A stretch of 64,000 nucleotides of DNA from the NCBI GenBank assembly GCA_023421955.1, contig JAEZSE010000042.1:1-64000 (forward strand), written 5' to 3'. The number at the start of each line of letters is the position of its first letter. Position 1 is the first letter of the stretch. Shown here one piece after another: positions 16,854-26,294 of the stretch. The notes under the pieces were generated by a model that saw only the letters and a list, made by a program, of their open reading frames with translations, did not search any database and had not been told where the DNA came from. Source of the stretch: Bacillota bacterium. GTDB taxonomy: Bacteria; Bacillota; Clostridia; Christensenellales; UMGS416. The translations under genes were made by a program, and so were the position numbers.

Positions 16854-17624
16854 ATGGAAGTATTGACCGCAAGGAAAGTGACCAAGGTGTATGGCTCGCG
16901 GCTGGGTGCGATGAAATACCCGGCGTTGAACGGCATCGATTTGTCGGTGCAGGCCGGCGAATTCCTGGGCATTATGGGCCCGTCAGGCTCCGGCAAGACC
17001 ACGCTGCTCAATGTGCTCAGCACCATTGACCGGCCTACATCCGGCGCTGTGGCCATCGAGGGCCGCGATGTGACGCAGATCCGCGAGCCGGCATTGTCTG
17101 ACTTCCGCCGCAGCCGCCTGGGCTTTCTGTTTCAGGACTTTAACCTGCTGGACACAATGACCTTGAAGGAAAACATCGTGCTGCCGCTGGCGTTGGCCAA
17201 GACGCCCCATGCCGAGATCCAGAAGAGGTTGGATACTCTGGTGAATTCGCTTGGTATTGCTGATGTTATGAACAAGCGGCCCTATGAGGTGTCCGGCGGG
17301 CAGAAGCAGCGGGCTGCTGCCGCTCGGGCCATTATCACGAACCCGGCCTTGCTGCTGGCCGACGAGCCCACCGGCGCGCTCGACAGTAAATCCGCCCGGG
17401 AGCTGCTTGGCTGCCTGGAATACCTCAATACCCAGAACCGTGCCACGATCCTGATCGTCACCCACGACGCGTTCACCGCATCCTGGTGCCACCGCATCGT
17501 GTTCATCAAGGACGGCCTGCTCTTCAACGAGCTTCGGCGCGGTGACATGCCCCGCAAAGCCTTCTACCAGAGCATCCTGCAGGTGCTGGCCGTGATGGGC
17601 GGAGGCAACGGCAATGCTGACTAA
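16854..17624 (+). CDS. ABC transporter ATP-binding protein, Bce/MacB type
   Basis: Nucleotide-binding subunit (256 residues) of a peptide-antibiotic resistance ABC transporter. Walker A is GPSGSGKTT at 42-50, the signature VSGGQKQR near 146, Walker B LLADEPTGALD near 168, and the switch histidine lies in VTHD. TTGGAGG precedes the ATG by seven bases. Its end overlaps the permease gene by 11 bases, so both are co-translated. It acts at the inner face of the membrane, and with the permease also signals to the kinase upstream. Confidence 0.94.
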   Translation: MEVLTARKVTKVYGSRLGAMKYPALNGIDLSVQAGEFLGIMGPSGSGKTTLLNVLSTIDRPTSGAVAIEGRDVTQIREPALSDFRRSRLGFLFQDFNLLDTMTLKENIVLPLALAKTPHAEIQKRLDTLVNSLGIADVMNKRPYEVSGGQKQRAAAARAIITNPALLLADEPTGALDSKSARELLGCLEYLNTQNRATILIVTHDAFTASWCHRIVFIKDGLLFNELRRGDMPRKAFYQSILQVLAVMGGGNGNAD

Positions 17625-19497
17625 GCTGGCCTTCGGCAACATCCGCCGGAACTTCCGTAATTATTGGGCTTACTTTGTAAGCTCCGCGTTCAGTGTGTTT
17701 GTGTTGTATCTGTTTCTGTCGGTATGCTTCGGCGGCGTCACCGGCATCGCGTCCAAATTCCAGACCACCGGCGCGTTGTTTGGAATTGGGGCGTTCCTCA
17801 CGGCGTCATTCGCGGCATTTTTCATCTGGTATTCCAACTCGTTCTTCACCAAGAGCCGCAAAAAGGAGTTCGCCACCTACATGCTGCTTGGCATGTCCAA
17901 ACGGCAGGTGGTCAGCCTCAATGTGCTGGAAAACATCGCGGTGTTGGTGATGGCCTTTGCCGCCGGCATCACTGCCGGTGTGCTTTTGAACAAGCTGCTG
18001 ATCATGCTGCTGCTCCGCATCATGTCGGTTACGATGGCGGTGCCCTTTGAGATCAACGCCATTGCCCTTGGAATCAGTGCTGTGTTCTTTGCCTGTGTGA
18101 TCGCAGTGGTGTGCCTGCACGGAGCATTTCTGCTGGGCCGTAACAGCCTGATTGAGCTCATCAATGCCAGTAAAAAAGCTGAAAAGCCCATGAAGGCATC
18201 CGCCCTCACCTGGGTGGTCGGCGCCTTGGCTGTGTTTTGCCTGGGGTTCGGGTATTACCTTTCCGTTGCCAAGGGCCTCAACATCATGCTCTGGGTGCCC
18301 ATCGTGGCGTTGGTGTGCGTCGGCACGGCGCTGGCCTTTTTGGGTCTGGCTACGCTCTATCTGCACTTCGGCCGCAAGAATGAGGCCAGGCTTTATCGCG
18401 GCCCCCGGCTCATCACCGTGACGCAGCTGATGCACCGTTACCGTGGCAACGTGGGGGCGCTCAGCACCATCGCCATCACCACCACCGTGGCCTTATGCGC
18501 TGTGCTGTGCTGCTGCGGGCTTTTTCTGGTGGCCCGCGACAGCGCCCGGAGCCAGCGCCCATTCTCTATGGAGATTCACGCCGGCAAGCAAACGGAAGGC
18601 TATGTGGAGCAGGTAATCAAGGAGCACCCTGAAGCGCGGCTGCTCCACAAGGTGCCCATTCATGCCGTGCGGTTGAAGGCGCTGGATGTGGAGCGCAACT
18701 CCACCTTTCAGATCATCAGCCAGAGCCAATACAACACCATTGCAGAGGCAATGGGTTGGCAGGATAGGATCACCCTTTCCTCAGATGATGCCGCTGTGCA
18801 GGTGCTCTATTCCTCTGTGGGGACCTATGACCGGGCAGACCGCAAAACCATCACAATCCCTGTGGGCGACGCAGCGCGGCAGCTGGCTATTGAGCGCACC
18901 AGCACGCGCACCTATCTGTCGCTGGAGCGTTTTGTACGCTCGCTGGTGGTTCCTGACCGACTGTATGGCCAGATTGCAAAAGAACCCGGCATCGAAAGCA
19001 TTTTACTTGTGGGCTACGTGCTGGAAGACGATATGAAAGCCTCCGGCCTGGTGGCAGGCCTGCGGGCGGGCTGGGTGGCAGACACAAAGCTGTATACATT
19101 TTATGAGTATTATGAGGATAACCAGCAGCTCTTCGGAGTGTTGATGTTTGTGGGCGTGTTTGTTGGGTTGTTGTTCCTTACGGCCACCGGCAGTATCCTC
19201 TACTTCCGGATGTCCATGGAAGCCTTGGAGGACCGTGAGAAATTCCTCACGCTGATCAAGCTTGGTATTGGCCACGATCAGCTTCGGCAGGCGATCGCCG
19301 GCGAGTTGGCCATTGTGTTCGGTGCACCGCTGGTGCTGGCAGTGGTGAATTCTTTCATGGCGTCAGTGCCGCTGGGCAAGTTTGTCAGCGTGAATCTATC
19401 CGGCATCTTCGCGGTGATCGTGGCGGTTTATGCGCTGCTGTATGGGTTTTATTTCCTGCTGACGTGGAACAAATATGTGCGTACGGTGAGCCGGTAA
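17614..19497 (+). CDS. ABC transporter permease, BceB type (FtsX family)
   Basis: A 627-residue membrane protein with the ten-helix BceB plan: one helix at about 18-40, a first FtsX-like group to about 300, a large extracytoplasmic domain at about 310-510, then three to four helices to the end. The big outside domain is the part known to bind lipid-bound peptide antibiotics such as bacitracin complexes and to sense for the kinase. KKEFATYMLLGMSKRQVVSLNVLEN is the conserved coupling region. It overlaps the ATPase gene. The substrate cannot be predicted from sequence. Confidence 0.92.
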   Translation: MLTKLAFGNIRRNFRNYWAYFVSSAFSVFVLYLFLSVCFGGVTGIASKFQTTGALFGIGAFLTASFAAFFIWYSNSFFTKSRKKEFATYMLLGMSKRQVVSLNVLENIAVLVMAFAAGITAGVLLNKLLIMLLLRIMSVTMAVPFEINAIALGISAVFFACVIAVVCLHGAFLLGRNSLIELINASKKAEKPMKASALTWVVGALAVFCLGFGYYLSVAKGLNIMLWVPIVALVCVGTALAFLGLATLYLHFGRKNEARLYRGPRLITVTQLMHRYRGNVGALSTIAITTTVALCAVLCCCGLFLVARDSARSQRPFSMEIHAGKQTEGYVEQVIKEHPEARLLHKVPIHAVRLKALDVERNSTFQIISQSQYNTIAEAMGWQDRITLSSDDAAVQVLYSSVGTYDRADRKTITIPVGDAARQLAIERTSTRTYLSLERFVRSLVVPDRLYGQIAKEPGIESILLVGYVLEDDMKASGLVAGLRAGWVADTKLYTFYEYYEDNQQLFGVLMFVGVFVGLLFLTATGSILYFRMSMEALEDREKFLTLIKLGIGHDQLRQAIAGELAIVFGAPLVLAVVNSFMASVPLGKFVSVNLSGIFAVIVAVYALLYGFYFLLTWNKYVRTVSR

Positions 19498-19500
19498 TAA

Positions 19501-19574
19501 TATCCCCCCTGGCCCTTCCGGGCCATCCCCCCTTAATCGCCGATACTATCGTATCGGCTAAGGGAGGGTAGGGA
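19501..19574 (+). repeat. Two-hairpin intergenic repeat, copy 8
   Basis: ATCCCCCCT, stem GGCCC/GGGCC, ATCCCCCCTTA, stem GCCGATAC/GTATCGGC, TAAGGGAGGGTAGGGAA. It starts just after the permease stop. Confidence 0.78.
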
Positions 19575-19591
19575 ATGCGTGAACCACACAC

Positions 19592-19667
19592 TTCCCTCCT
19601 TACCCTCCCTTAAGCAGGCTTGCCTGCGGCTAAGGGGGGATGCCGCCCTCAGGCGGCAGGGGGGATC
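19592..19667 (-). repeat. Two-hairpin intergenic repeat, copy 9
   Basis: Inverted relative to copy 8, only 17 bases away: TTCCCTCCTTACCCTCCCTTA, stem GCAGGC/GCCTGC, TAAGGGGGGAT, stem GCCGCC/GGCGGC, AGGGGGGAT. The pair fills the gap between two convergent genes, where a bidirectional terminator is expected. Confidence 0.78.
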
Positions 19668-19672
19668 TGTCG

Positions 19673-20710
19673 TTATAGTCTGATCCACGGCTCCAGCCCC
19701 TCCGGGTGATCCGGATCCAGTCCGTCAGCCACGGCCCGGTGATAGGCGAGCAGCTGCGCGATCAGGATCAGCGGCAAGCCCCTGGCCCCGTGGGGCAGGC
19801 TCCTGCCGAAGCTGAGGTTCAACGCGCCGTCGGGCAGCCCGTCCAGCGGGATATCGCTGTAAACGACCAGCTTAGCGCCCTTCTTCGCCACATCACCCAG
19901 CAGCGCCAATTCATACTGGTTGCCGTCGGTCAAGGCGGCGATCACCAGTGTTTCCGGCCCCACAATCACCATGGGCCCATGCCGCAGGTCAAGCAGGTGG
20001 TGGTGCACCGACGGCTTGCGGGCGATTTCCTGAAATGCCAGAGCTCCTTCGGAGGCGATGCCGGCAATCTCAGCATCGGCCAGCAGCACCGCGCTCTTCC
20101 AGGGCTGCGCCGCCAATTTGGCCAGGTCTGGCTCTATGCGCTCCAGATAGGCCGGCCCGCCGGCCACGGCCCGCTTCAGGCCCTCCAGCAATGCTTCATT
20201 ACCGGCCAGGTGGGCGATCAGCGCCATCCCCGCCGCAAACAGGCAGGACACAGCGCGGGTCTGGCAGACACTCGTGTCATAGCACCAGGGCATTTCCAGT
20301 GCCATGTCACTCAGCGCTGCAAGCTCCGAGCCTTCTGTGGCGCACAGGCACAGCACTGAGGCGTTGGCCATATCCTTCAGACGTGATGTGGCTTCAATCA
20401 CTTCACTGGTGCGGCCTGAATGGGAAATCGCCACCACCAGCGCGCCATCCATCGTCTCCTCATACCGGGTGGTGTGGAGCATGCAGTCACCGGCAGGCAG
20501 CGCCAGCGCCGGGATGCCCAGGTTCAGCTGCGCAGTCAGCGCCAGCGAACGTGCTAGGCAATAGCTGGACCCGGAGCCCAAAAAGAGGATTGTGCCCGGC
20601 TGGGTGCGGTCGATCAGGCGCCTTGCGTCGTCACAGCGGCTTTCTGCCAGGGCCAAAGCTCGCTCCAGCGCCGGGTATTGGGATTGGATTTCCTGATAGG
20701 TCTTATACAT
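19673..20710 (-). CDS. SIS-domain sugar isomerase-like protein
   Basis: A 345-residue cytoplasmic protein with two SIS (phosphosugar isomerase) domains, like the C-terminal half of GlmS and the AgaS/FrlB deglycase group. The first domain has FLGSGSSYCLARSLA near 43-57 and ISHSGRTSEVIEA near 94-106, where serines bind the sugar phosphate. The second has LLDLRHGPMVIVGPETLV near 243. No glutamine amidotransferase domain is present, so it is not GlmS. It is monocistronic with its own promoter at 20746-20774. Substrate could be an amino-sugar phosphate or a fructosamine phosphate. Confidence 0.82.
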   Translation of the reverse strand: MYKTYQEIQSQYPALERALALAESRCDDARRLIDRTQPGTILFLGSGSSYCLARSLALTAQLNLGIPALALPAGDCMLHTTRYEETMDGALVVAISHSGRTSEVIEATSRLKDMANASVLCLCATEGSELAALSDMALEMPWCYDTSVCQTRAVSCLFAAGMALIAHLAGNEALLEGLKRAVAGGPAYLERIEPDLAKLAAQPWKSAVLLADAEIAGIASEGALAFQEIARKPSVHHHLLDLRHGPMVIVGPETLVIAALTDGNQYELALLGDVAKKGAKLVVYSDIPLDGLPDGALNLSFGRSLPHGARGLPLILIAQLLAYHRAVADGLDPDHPEGLEPWIRL

Positions 20711-20745
20711 GGAATCAATCCTTTGGTTGGTTTGGTGCGCTTATC

Positions 20746-20774
20746 AGTATATGGGAATTCAATTGGTAAAGCAA
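20746..20774 (-). promoter_or_regulatory. Sigma-A promoter of the SIS gene
   Basis: On the minus strand TTGCTT (20769-20774), 17 bases, TATACT (20746-20751), about 36 bases before the start codon. Confidence 0.65.
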
Positions 20775-20796
20775 TGCGCCGACGAGATCATGCTGG

Positions 20797-21096
20797 TCAG
20801 CGGATTGTCACAGCGCCGCTTTGCTTCTGGCTGCGCTCGCCGCTTTCGCTCACGGCCCACAATGAGTAGCGGAATTGCCCGGATGGGGCGAAGAAGGGCA
20901 CCGCGAGATCCAGCAGAAATGTGGAGCCGTCCATCTTTTTGAGCCTCTGGCTTACGCCATAGGAGTCAGACGCGATCACAACGGCGGCCACCGGTTGGTT
21001 TGTCTGCCGCACTCCAACGGTGGAGCGGATGTTTTGGCCACGCTGCACAGACTGGGGCAGGCCGGAGAGGTCCAAGGAGCATAGGAAACCGGGCAT
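20797..21096 (-). CDS. Small beta-rich protein, unknown function
   Basis: A 99-residue protein starting at the ATG at 21096, five bases after AGGAGG; an upstream in-frame GTG lies inside that site and is unlikely. The alternating hydrophobic pattern with VAAVVIASDSYG, TFLLDLAVPFFAPSGQFRYSLWAV suggests an immunoglobulin-like beta sandwich. It lacks a signal peptide. It lies 89 bases downstream of the zinc-ribbon membrane protein gene on the same strand. I cannot assign a function. Confidence 0.6.
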   Translation of the reverse strand: MPGFLCSLDLSGLPQSVQRGQNIRSTVGVRQTNQPVAAVVIASDSYGVSQRLKKMDGSTFLLDLAVPFFAPSGQFRYSLWAVSESGERSQKQSGAVTIR

Positions 21097-21185
21097 GAGC
21101 TGCCTCCTCACAAAATAAAGCTCCTACAATACATGATGGATGCCTTCGTTTTGTGACCGGGAGTCACCCAATGGGTGGCTGCGGC

Positions 21186-21629
21186 TCAGGCCTTTTGTGC
21201 CTCCTTTGGCTTCTCCGCCTTGCAGATGCGGCAGCCTTCGCTGGCGGACAGGTTGATCTCCCCGCAGGCGGGGCACACCCAGATAAACGATTCCACCTGC
21301 TCCAGCACCGGGTCGGGGTCGGGCTCCGGCGGCTGGAAGGAGACCATGTCTTCCACATAGAGGCCCGGTTTGGTGGCGTCAATTTGTGCTGCGGGAGTCG
21401 TGGCAATGCCCTTTTCGCGGATGTCGTGCAGGATCGCCACGATCTCGCCCAGCGCCCAGGGCAGCAGGCCGGCAAAGAAGGAGCCCAGCGCCACGGCGGC
21501 TGCGGCCCAATTGCCGGGGTCGTTCACATCAGGCTTCCAGCGGAACCACAACCAAAGCGCGATCAGGCCGCCCAGCGCCCACGCCAGCAGCGCGGCGCCT
21601 TTCAACAGCAGCGAGGTTTTGTTTTTCAT
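21186..21629 (-). CDS. Small membrane protein with C-terminal zinc ribbon
   Basis: A 147-residue protein with two membrane helices (about 8-28 and 40-62), a proline-rich linker (PPEPDPDPVLE), then a zinc-ribbon-like end with CPAC and CRIC pairs near 118 and 134. It starts 25 bases after the sbcC stop and may be read through from sbcDC. The layout, helices followed by a cytoplasmic zinc ribbon, is common in poorly studied Bacillota proteins. Function is unknown. Confidence 0.68.
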   Translation of the reverse strand: MKNKTSLLLKGAALLAWALGGLIALWLWFRWKPDVNDPGNWAAAAVALGSFFAGLLPWALGEIVAILHDIREKGIATTPAAQIDATKPGLYVEDMVSFQPPEPDPDPVLEQVESFIWVCPACGEINLSASEGCRICKAEKPKEAQKA

Positions 21630-21654
21630 ACCATTCCCACCCGTCCTTGGTTAC

Positions 21655-24600
21655 TTATGCCACTACGAACCGGGCCACGCTGCCTTTCTCTGCCGGCAGC
21701 ACCTCCAGCCTCGCGTCGATCCTCTCCTTGAGCTCCGGCACGTGGGAGATGATGCCCACCAGCCTGCCAGCGCCCTGCAGCTCCAGCAGCGCCTTCACAG
21801 CTTCCTCAAGCGCCTCCGGATCCAGCGTGCCGAACCCCTCGTCCACAAACACCGTCTCCAGGTGCAGCCCCCCCATGCGGGATTGCACCACATCGCTGAG
21901 GCCCAGTGCCAGCGCCAGCGACGCCAGGAAGGACTCCCCTCCGGAAAGCGTGGAAACAGGCCTTGCCTGGCCGGTGTATTCGTCAAACACCTCCAGCTCC
22001 AGGCCGCCGGCGCTGTTTGCCCTTGCCCGCTCCATCGTGCGCTGCAGCATGTAACGGCCCCGGCTCATGATCCTGAGCCGTTGTGTCGCTGCCTGAGCCA
22101 CGTCGTCAAACAGCGCGCCCAGCACAAACCGTTGCAGCGTGAGCCCCAGTTGGTTGCCGCCGTTGGCCACGCGGGCCAGGTCTCCCATCACGGCGTATTC
22201 CTCCCGCAGCCTGCCAATGGCCGCTGCCAGCGCCGCGAGCTTTTTCTCCCAGCCGCGCTCGCTTTCCAGCTGCCCGGCCAGCGCCGTGTGCTCCCGCAGG
22301 GCTTGCTCGGTTTGCTCGCCGGCCTGCCGCTCTGCCTCCTCCAACGCCGGAAGGTCGGGGGCTGTCAGACCGGCTGCCTCCCGCTCCGCGCGGCTCAGCC
22401 GGTCGGCAGCGGCGGCCATCGCGTGGCCCCAAGCTTCCGTATCCCGCTTCCATTGCGCCCGCGTGGCAGGTGTCTGCCGGGCGGATTCATACTCCTGCTG
22501 CGAAGCGAAACCGCTGTCGCCGAGCCGGTTGGCGAAGGTCTCCCGTTCCGCTTCGTGATTTGTCCGTGCTGTTTCCAGTGCCTTGCGGGCTGCCTCCAGC
22601 GCTGCCTTTGCACCGGCTGCCAGCCCTGCGGCATCACCGGCCTGCTTGCCCGTCGCTTCCAGCGCCAGCCGAAGCTCTGCCGCCTGCGCCTCCTTGCGGG
22701 CCAGATATTGCTCGATCACAGCGCTGTCGCGCATCTTTTCCGGCACCTGCTCCATCAAAGCATCCAGTTCAGCCTGTGCGCGGGTGCTCGCTGCCTGTGC
22801 TCTCTCAGTTGCCGCCAGGGCCTCTGTGAGTGCCTGCTCCAGCGCCGGTCGTTTTGCCGCTTCTTCCGAGAGGGCGGTTTTCAGTCTCGCCAGCGTTGCG
22901 GCGGCTTCTGCTGCTTTCTGCGAATGCAAGGCAGCATCCTTGAGCTTTTCCTTCACCTCGTCAACCGTCTGATCCGCCAGCAGGCCCAACGTCTCTTCCA
23001 GCGCCACCACCTTCTCCTGATGGCGGGCCAGGGCAAGAGCTGAATCGTTCCGGCGGGTCTTTGCCCGCTCCAGCACCGCTTCCAGCTCTGTGGCCCGGTC
23101 TTCCATAGCGTCCAGTTCGCTTTGGGTGGGGGTGCCCTCCGGCATGGCTGCCCTTGCTGGGTGATGCGTCGCGCCGCAAACCGGGCAGGGCTCGCCTTCT
23201 TCCAGCTCAGCCGCCAGCAACGCCGCCTGGGCAGCCTCCCAGGCCTTTTTCAATGTTTTGAGGTTGTTCCTGTGCCCGTCCAGGAGGGCCTGCGCGTCTT
23301 CCGCAGCAACCAATGCCGCTGCCTCTGCCGCAACGAGCGCTGCCCCCTTGGTTACAAGGTCATCGAGCGCCGCCCTCTTTTCCGCTTGCCCCGCCAGCCG
23401 CTCATGGGCCGCTTTGCGTTCCGCAAGCGTTTGCGCTTCCGGCTCCAGGGCCGATGTTTGCTCAGTGATCCGCCTTTGGGCCTCGCTGTGGTCCTTTAAG
23501 TCCTGCTCTGCCCGCTGCCTGCGATGCAATGCCGTGGCCGCTGCCGCGGCGGCTTGCTCTGCCGCCTGCCGGAGCGCGCTGAAGCGCCGGGCCTGTGGCA
23601 GCGCGTCCTTCAGCCGCACGATTTGGTCTGCAAGCGTCTTTCTTTCCGGCTCCTTGGCCTGTTCCAGCTCAAGCGCCTGGATGGCTTCCGTCTGTGCGAG
23701 CGCTGCTTCGGTGCTTTCTCGCCCGGCTTTTTCCAGCTCGGCGGCGGCGTTGCTAAACTCTGCTTTCCTCTTCGTGAGTGCCGTTTCGGCATCGGCTAGC
23801 GCTGCGGCAGCCTCAGCCCGGCGAAGCGCCTGCCCCAATTCCTCGATTTCGGTTGCCCGTTCCTTCAATCCCTCCAGCGCCTGTCCGGCTTCGGCAAGCT
23901 CTCTTAATCTTCCGTTGGCAGCCCTGCCTTCAGTCAGCGCCTTGCGCTTTGCCTCCTGCGCCTGCCTGAGCGTAGTGAGCTGTTCAGCCAGAGCGTCCAG
24001 TTCCTCGCCATGCACGCCCATGCGCTCCCGCAGCATCTCGAGGCTTTCCACGTCGGCCTCACCCTGGATGGCGGCCTCCGTGGTGGTTTGCCTTTCCAGC
24101 TCACCCTCCAGCGCCTTTGCCTTGTGCTTCAAGTAATCTTCAATGGCCCGGAATCCATCCACCTTCAGCAGCACCCGGAGGATTTCCTCCCGTTCGCGGC
24201 TCCCGGCGGTCAAAAGCTTGCGGAAATCGCCCTGGGGGATCACGACCACCTGCCGGAACTGCTCCACACGGAAGCCAAGTATCGTTTCCACCTGCTCACT
24301 GACCTTTCGGTCGCCGGAGGCCAGCGGCGCCCAGAGGCCATTCTCCAGCCGGTGCAGCTCGGCGGCCGGCGGCACATCCCGCTCCCGGCCTTTCACGACG
24401 AGGCTCTGGGCTGGGCTGCGGGCCACGCGGTATTGCCGCTCGCCCACAGAAAATGTAAACGTAACCTTCATCGGCAGGTCCGGTTCGGCCAGCTGGCTGC
24501 GCATGCGATCGCCGTCGCGGCCCGCGCCGCTCATCTGGCCGTAGAGCGCGAAGCACATGCCGTCCAGGATGGAGGTTTTGCCCGCGCCGGTGGGGCCGTG

Positions 24601-24699
24601 GATCAAAAAGAACCGCCTGCCCCCCAACTCGGAGAAATCCAGCTCCTGGGTGCCGGCATAGGGGCCGAAGGCCTGCATCGTGAGTTTCAATGGCCTCAT
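21655..24699 (-). CDS. sbcC: Exonuclease SbcC (Rad50-like ATPase)
   Basis: A 1014-residue SMC-like ATPase that with SbcD cleaves hairpins and double-strand ends. Walker A GPTGAGKTS lies near residue 34. Long coiled coils at about 180-490 and 530-820 flank the zinc hook EPCPVCGA near 505. The ABC signature LSGGESFLASLAL is near 918, and Walker B ETVFVDEGFGTLD near 948. The start codon overlaps the sbcD stop by four bases. The enzyme is relevant here because the genome carries many long hairpin repeats, which are SbcCD substrates. Confidence 0.96.
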   Translation of the reverse strand: MRPLKLTMQAFGPYAGTQELDFSELGGRRFFLIHGPTGAGKTSILDGMCFALYGQMSGAGRDGDRMRSQLAEPDLPMKVTFTFSVGERQYRVARSPAQSLVVKGRERDVPPAAELHRLENGLWAPLASGDRKVSEQVETILGFRVEQFRQVVVIPQGDFRKLLTAGSREREEILRVLLKVDGFRAIEDYLKHKAKALEGELERQTTTEAAIQGEADVESLEMLRERMGVHGEELDALAEQLTTLRQAQEAKRKALTEGRAANGRLRELAEAGQALEGLKERATEIEELGQALRRAEAAAALADAETALTKRKAEFSNAAAELEKAGRESTEAALAQTEAIQALELEQAKEPERKTLADQIVRLKDALPQARRFSALRQAAEQAAAAAATALHRRQRAEQDLKDHSEAQRRITEQTSALEPEAQTLAERKAAHERLAGQAEKRAALDDLVTKGAALVAAEAAALVAAEDAQALLDGHRNNLKTLKKAWEAAQAALLAAELEEGEPCPVCGATHHPARAAMPEGTPTQSELDAMEDRATELEAVLERAKTRRNDSALALARHQEKVVALEETLGLLADQTVDEVKEKLKDAALHSQKAAEAAATLARLKTALSEEAAKRPALEQALTEALAATERAQAASTRAQAELDALMEQVPEKMRDSAVIEQYLARKEAQAAELRLALEATGKQAGDAAGLAAGAKAALEAARKALETARTNHEAERETFANRLGDSGFASQQEYESARQTPATRAQWKRDTEAWGHAMAAAADRLSRAEREAAGLTAPDLPALEEAERQAGEQTEQALREHTALAGQLESERGWEKKLAALAAAIGRLREEYAVMGDLARVANGGNQLGLTLQRFVLGALFDDVAQAATQRLRIMSRGRYMLQRTMERARANSAGGLELEVFDEYTGQARPVSTLSGGESFLASLALALGLSDVVQSRMGGLHLETVFVDEGFGTLDPEALEEAVKALLELQGAGRLVGIISHVPELKERIDARLEVLPAEKGSVARFVVA

Positions 24700-25841
24700 C
24701 GCTCGCCGCCCCCTCTCTGCAGCTCTTCCAGTGCCATACGTAGCGCGGGCAGGCTGCCCTCTTGAAGCGGCCTGCCGGTCACCTGGCTGTAAAAATCATA
24801 AAACAGCTCATAGTCTGTAAACTTCCGATAATCACCGGCCACAGCCTTGCCCTGGGCCGCCACGGTGATGAACTCCCGCTCGATTTCCAGCGCGTTGGGA
24901 TAGGCTTTACGCAGCTGGCCCATCGCGTCGAAGATCGCGCCCTCGTCGGTGAGCACTGCCTTGATATAGTCGCCCCGGCCAGCGTCTTGATCGGCTGCGC
25001 CGATCAGCTCCGACAGCTTGCCCCGGAGCACCCGCACGTCGCGGCGCGGCTTCAGTTCCACCGCCTCTACGACCACATTGCCGGCTCCGTCGATCTCCAC
25101 GATGCTCACGGACTTTTTGTGCCCTGCTTCGTCAAAGGAATATTTCAACAGCGACCCCGAGTAGGCGATGTTGCCGCCCATCCGCTGGGGTCGGTGCAGG
25201 TGGCCCAGCATCGTGCATTGAAACTCATCAAACAGCCCCGCCGGCACGCTGGCCGTGCCGCCCACCGACAGTGGTCGCTCGCTGTCACTTGCCTGGCCGC
25301 CGGCCACAAACGTGTGCGCCACGGCGATCCGCCGCGCAAACCCTGCGGAAGCCATACACGCCCGGCTTGTGAGCGCCGCCATTGCTTCCTCATGGCCGGT
25401 GATCTGCTCATCGCCCAGCGCCGCGCGCACTGTAGGCCCGTCGGCATAGGGCAGGGCGCAGAAGGCCACCGGGCCGTGGCGGTCTTGCAGCACGATCACC
25501 GCATCCTGCGCACCGGGCTGGCCAAACACATGCAAGCCATGGGCGGTGAAAAACTTGCTGCCGAAGGCCAGCCGGTCCGGGCTGTCGTGGTTGCCGGCGA
25601 TGGCGATCACCGGTTTTTTCAGCCCGAACACGATGCGGTTCAATGTGTCATCCAGCAGGTTCACGGCATCCACCGGCGGCACAGCCCGGTCAAACACGTC
25701 GCCTGCGATCACAACCGCGTCAATATCGGCCTGGCCGATCAAATCGGTCAGGCTTTCCAGCGCGGCCTCCTGGTCGCCGGTCAGGTGTGTGCCGCAGAAA
25801 ATGCGGCCCAGGTGCCAGTCGGAGGTGTGCAGGATTCTCAT
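24696..25841 (-). CDS. sbcD: Exonuclease SbcD (Mre11-like nuclease)
   Basis: A 381-residue metallophosphoesterase, the nuclease partner of SbcC. All phosphoesterase motifs are seen: HTSDWHLGR at 5-13, GDVFDRA near 50, GNHDSPDRL near 85, and GHLHRPQ near 210. The start at MRILHTSDWHLG is fixed by homology and by GGGAAAGG before the ATG at 25841; the frame continues open upstream through repeat DNA, which is not coding. It is the first gene of the sbcDC pair. Confidence 0.96.
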   Translation of the reverse strand: MRILHTSDWHLGRIFCGTHLTGDQEAALESLTDLIGQADIDAVVIAGDVFDRAVPPVDAVNLLDDTLNRIVFGLKKPVIAIAGNHDSPDRLAFGSKFFTAHGLHVFGQPGAQDAVIVLQDRHGPVAFCALPYADGPTVRAALGDEQITGHEEAMAALTSRACMASAGFARRIAVAHTFVAGGQASDSERPLSVGGTASVPAGLFDEFQCTMLGHLHRPQRMGGNIAYSGSLLKYSFDEAGHKKSVSIVEIDGAGNVVVEAVELKPRRDVRVLRGKLSELIGAADQDAGRGDYIKAVLTDEGAIFDAMGQLRKAYPNALEIEREFITVAAQGKAVAGDYRKFTDYELFYDFYSQVTGRPLQEGSLPALRMALEELQRGGGER

Positions 25842-25920
25842 CGGCCGCCTTTCCCATGGGAGTGTATAGTTAAAACATATTATATCATACAGGTGGGGGA
25901 GAGGTGATGCGGGAAATGGG

Positions 25921-26169
25921 ACAACTCCCCCTGTCGCCTTTGGCGACATCCCCCCCATCGCATTGCATTGCAATGCTCGGCTTTGCTTTTCATATCGGCT
26001 AGTGCCGACATTGCGCAAAGCCGGGGGCTACGGCCTCAAGAGGGGGACAAGTAGTTGCTTTTCAGGCTTCTTCTTGCCTCCCTCTATATCACCCCTTGTA
26101 GGGGTGACACCACCGGAGGTGGTGGGGGTAATGGAGGGAGGTGGCAGCGAAGCTGCCGAAAGGAGGTTT
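25921..26169 (+). repeat. Second-family C/G-run hairpin repeat, copy B
   Basis: Same modules as 3054-3185: AACTCCCCCT, stem GTCGCC/GGCGAC, ATCCCCCC, AAGAGGGGGACAAGTAGT, TTGCCTCCCTC...GAGGGAGGTGGCAGCGAAGCTG. Extra stems are inserted, including CACCCCTTGTAGGGGTG and CACCGGAGGTG. Runs of CCCCTCCC/GGGGAGGGG continue to 26235. The 453-base gap before the next gene contains only this and the promoter region. Confidence 0.65.
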
Positions 26170-26294
26170 TAGGGGCGAAGCCCCTACACAAAAATACCCC
26201 TCCCACAGTGATGGGGGAGGGGCAGGGGGAGAGGGTACTTTTACTTGCGGTTCGCTTCGATTATAATAGTGGTATCCGGCACCCGGGGGGTTGC

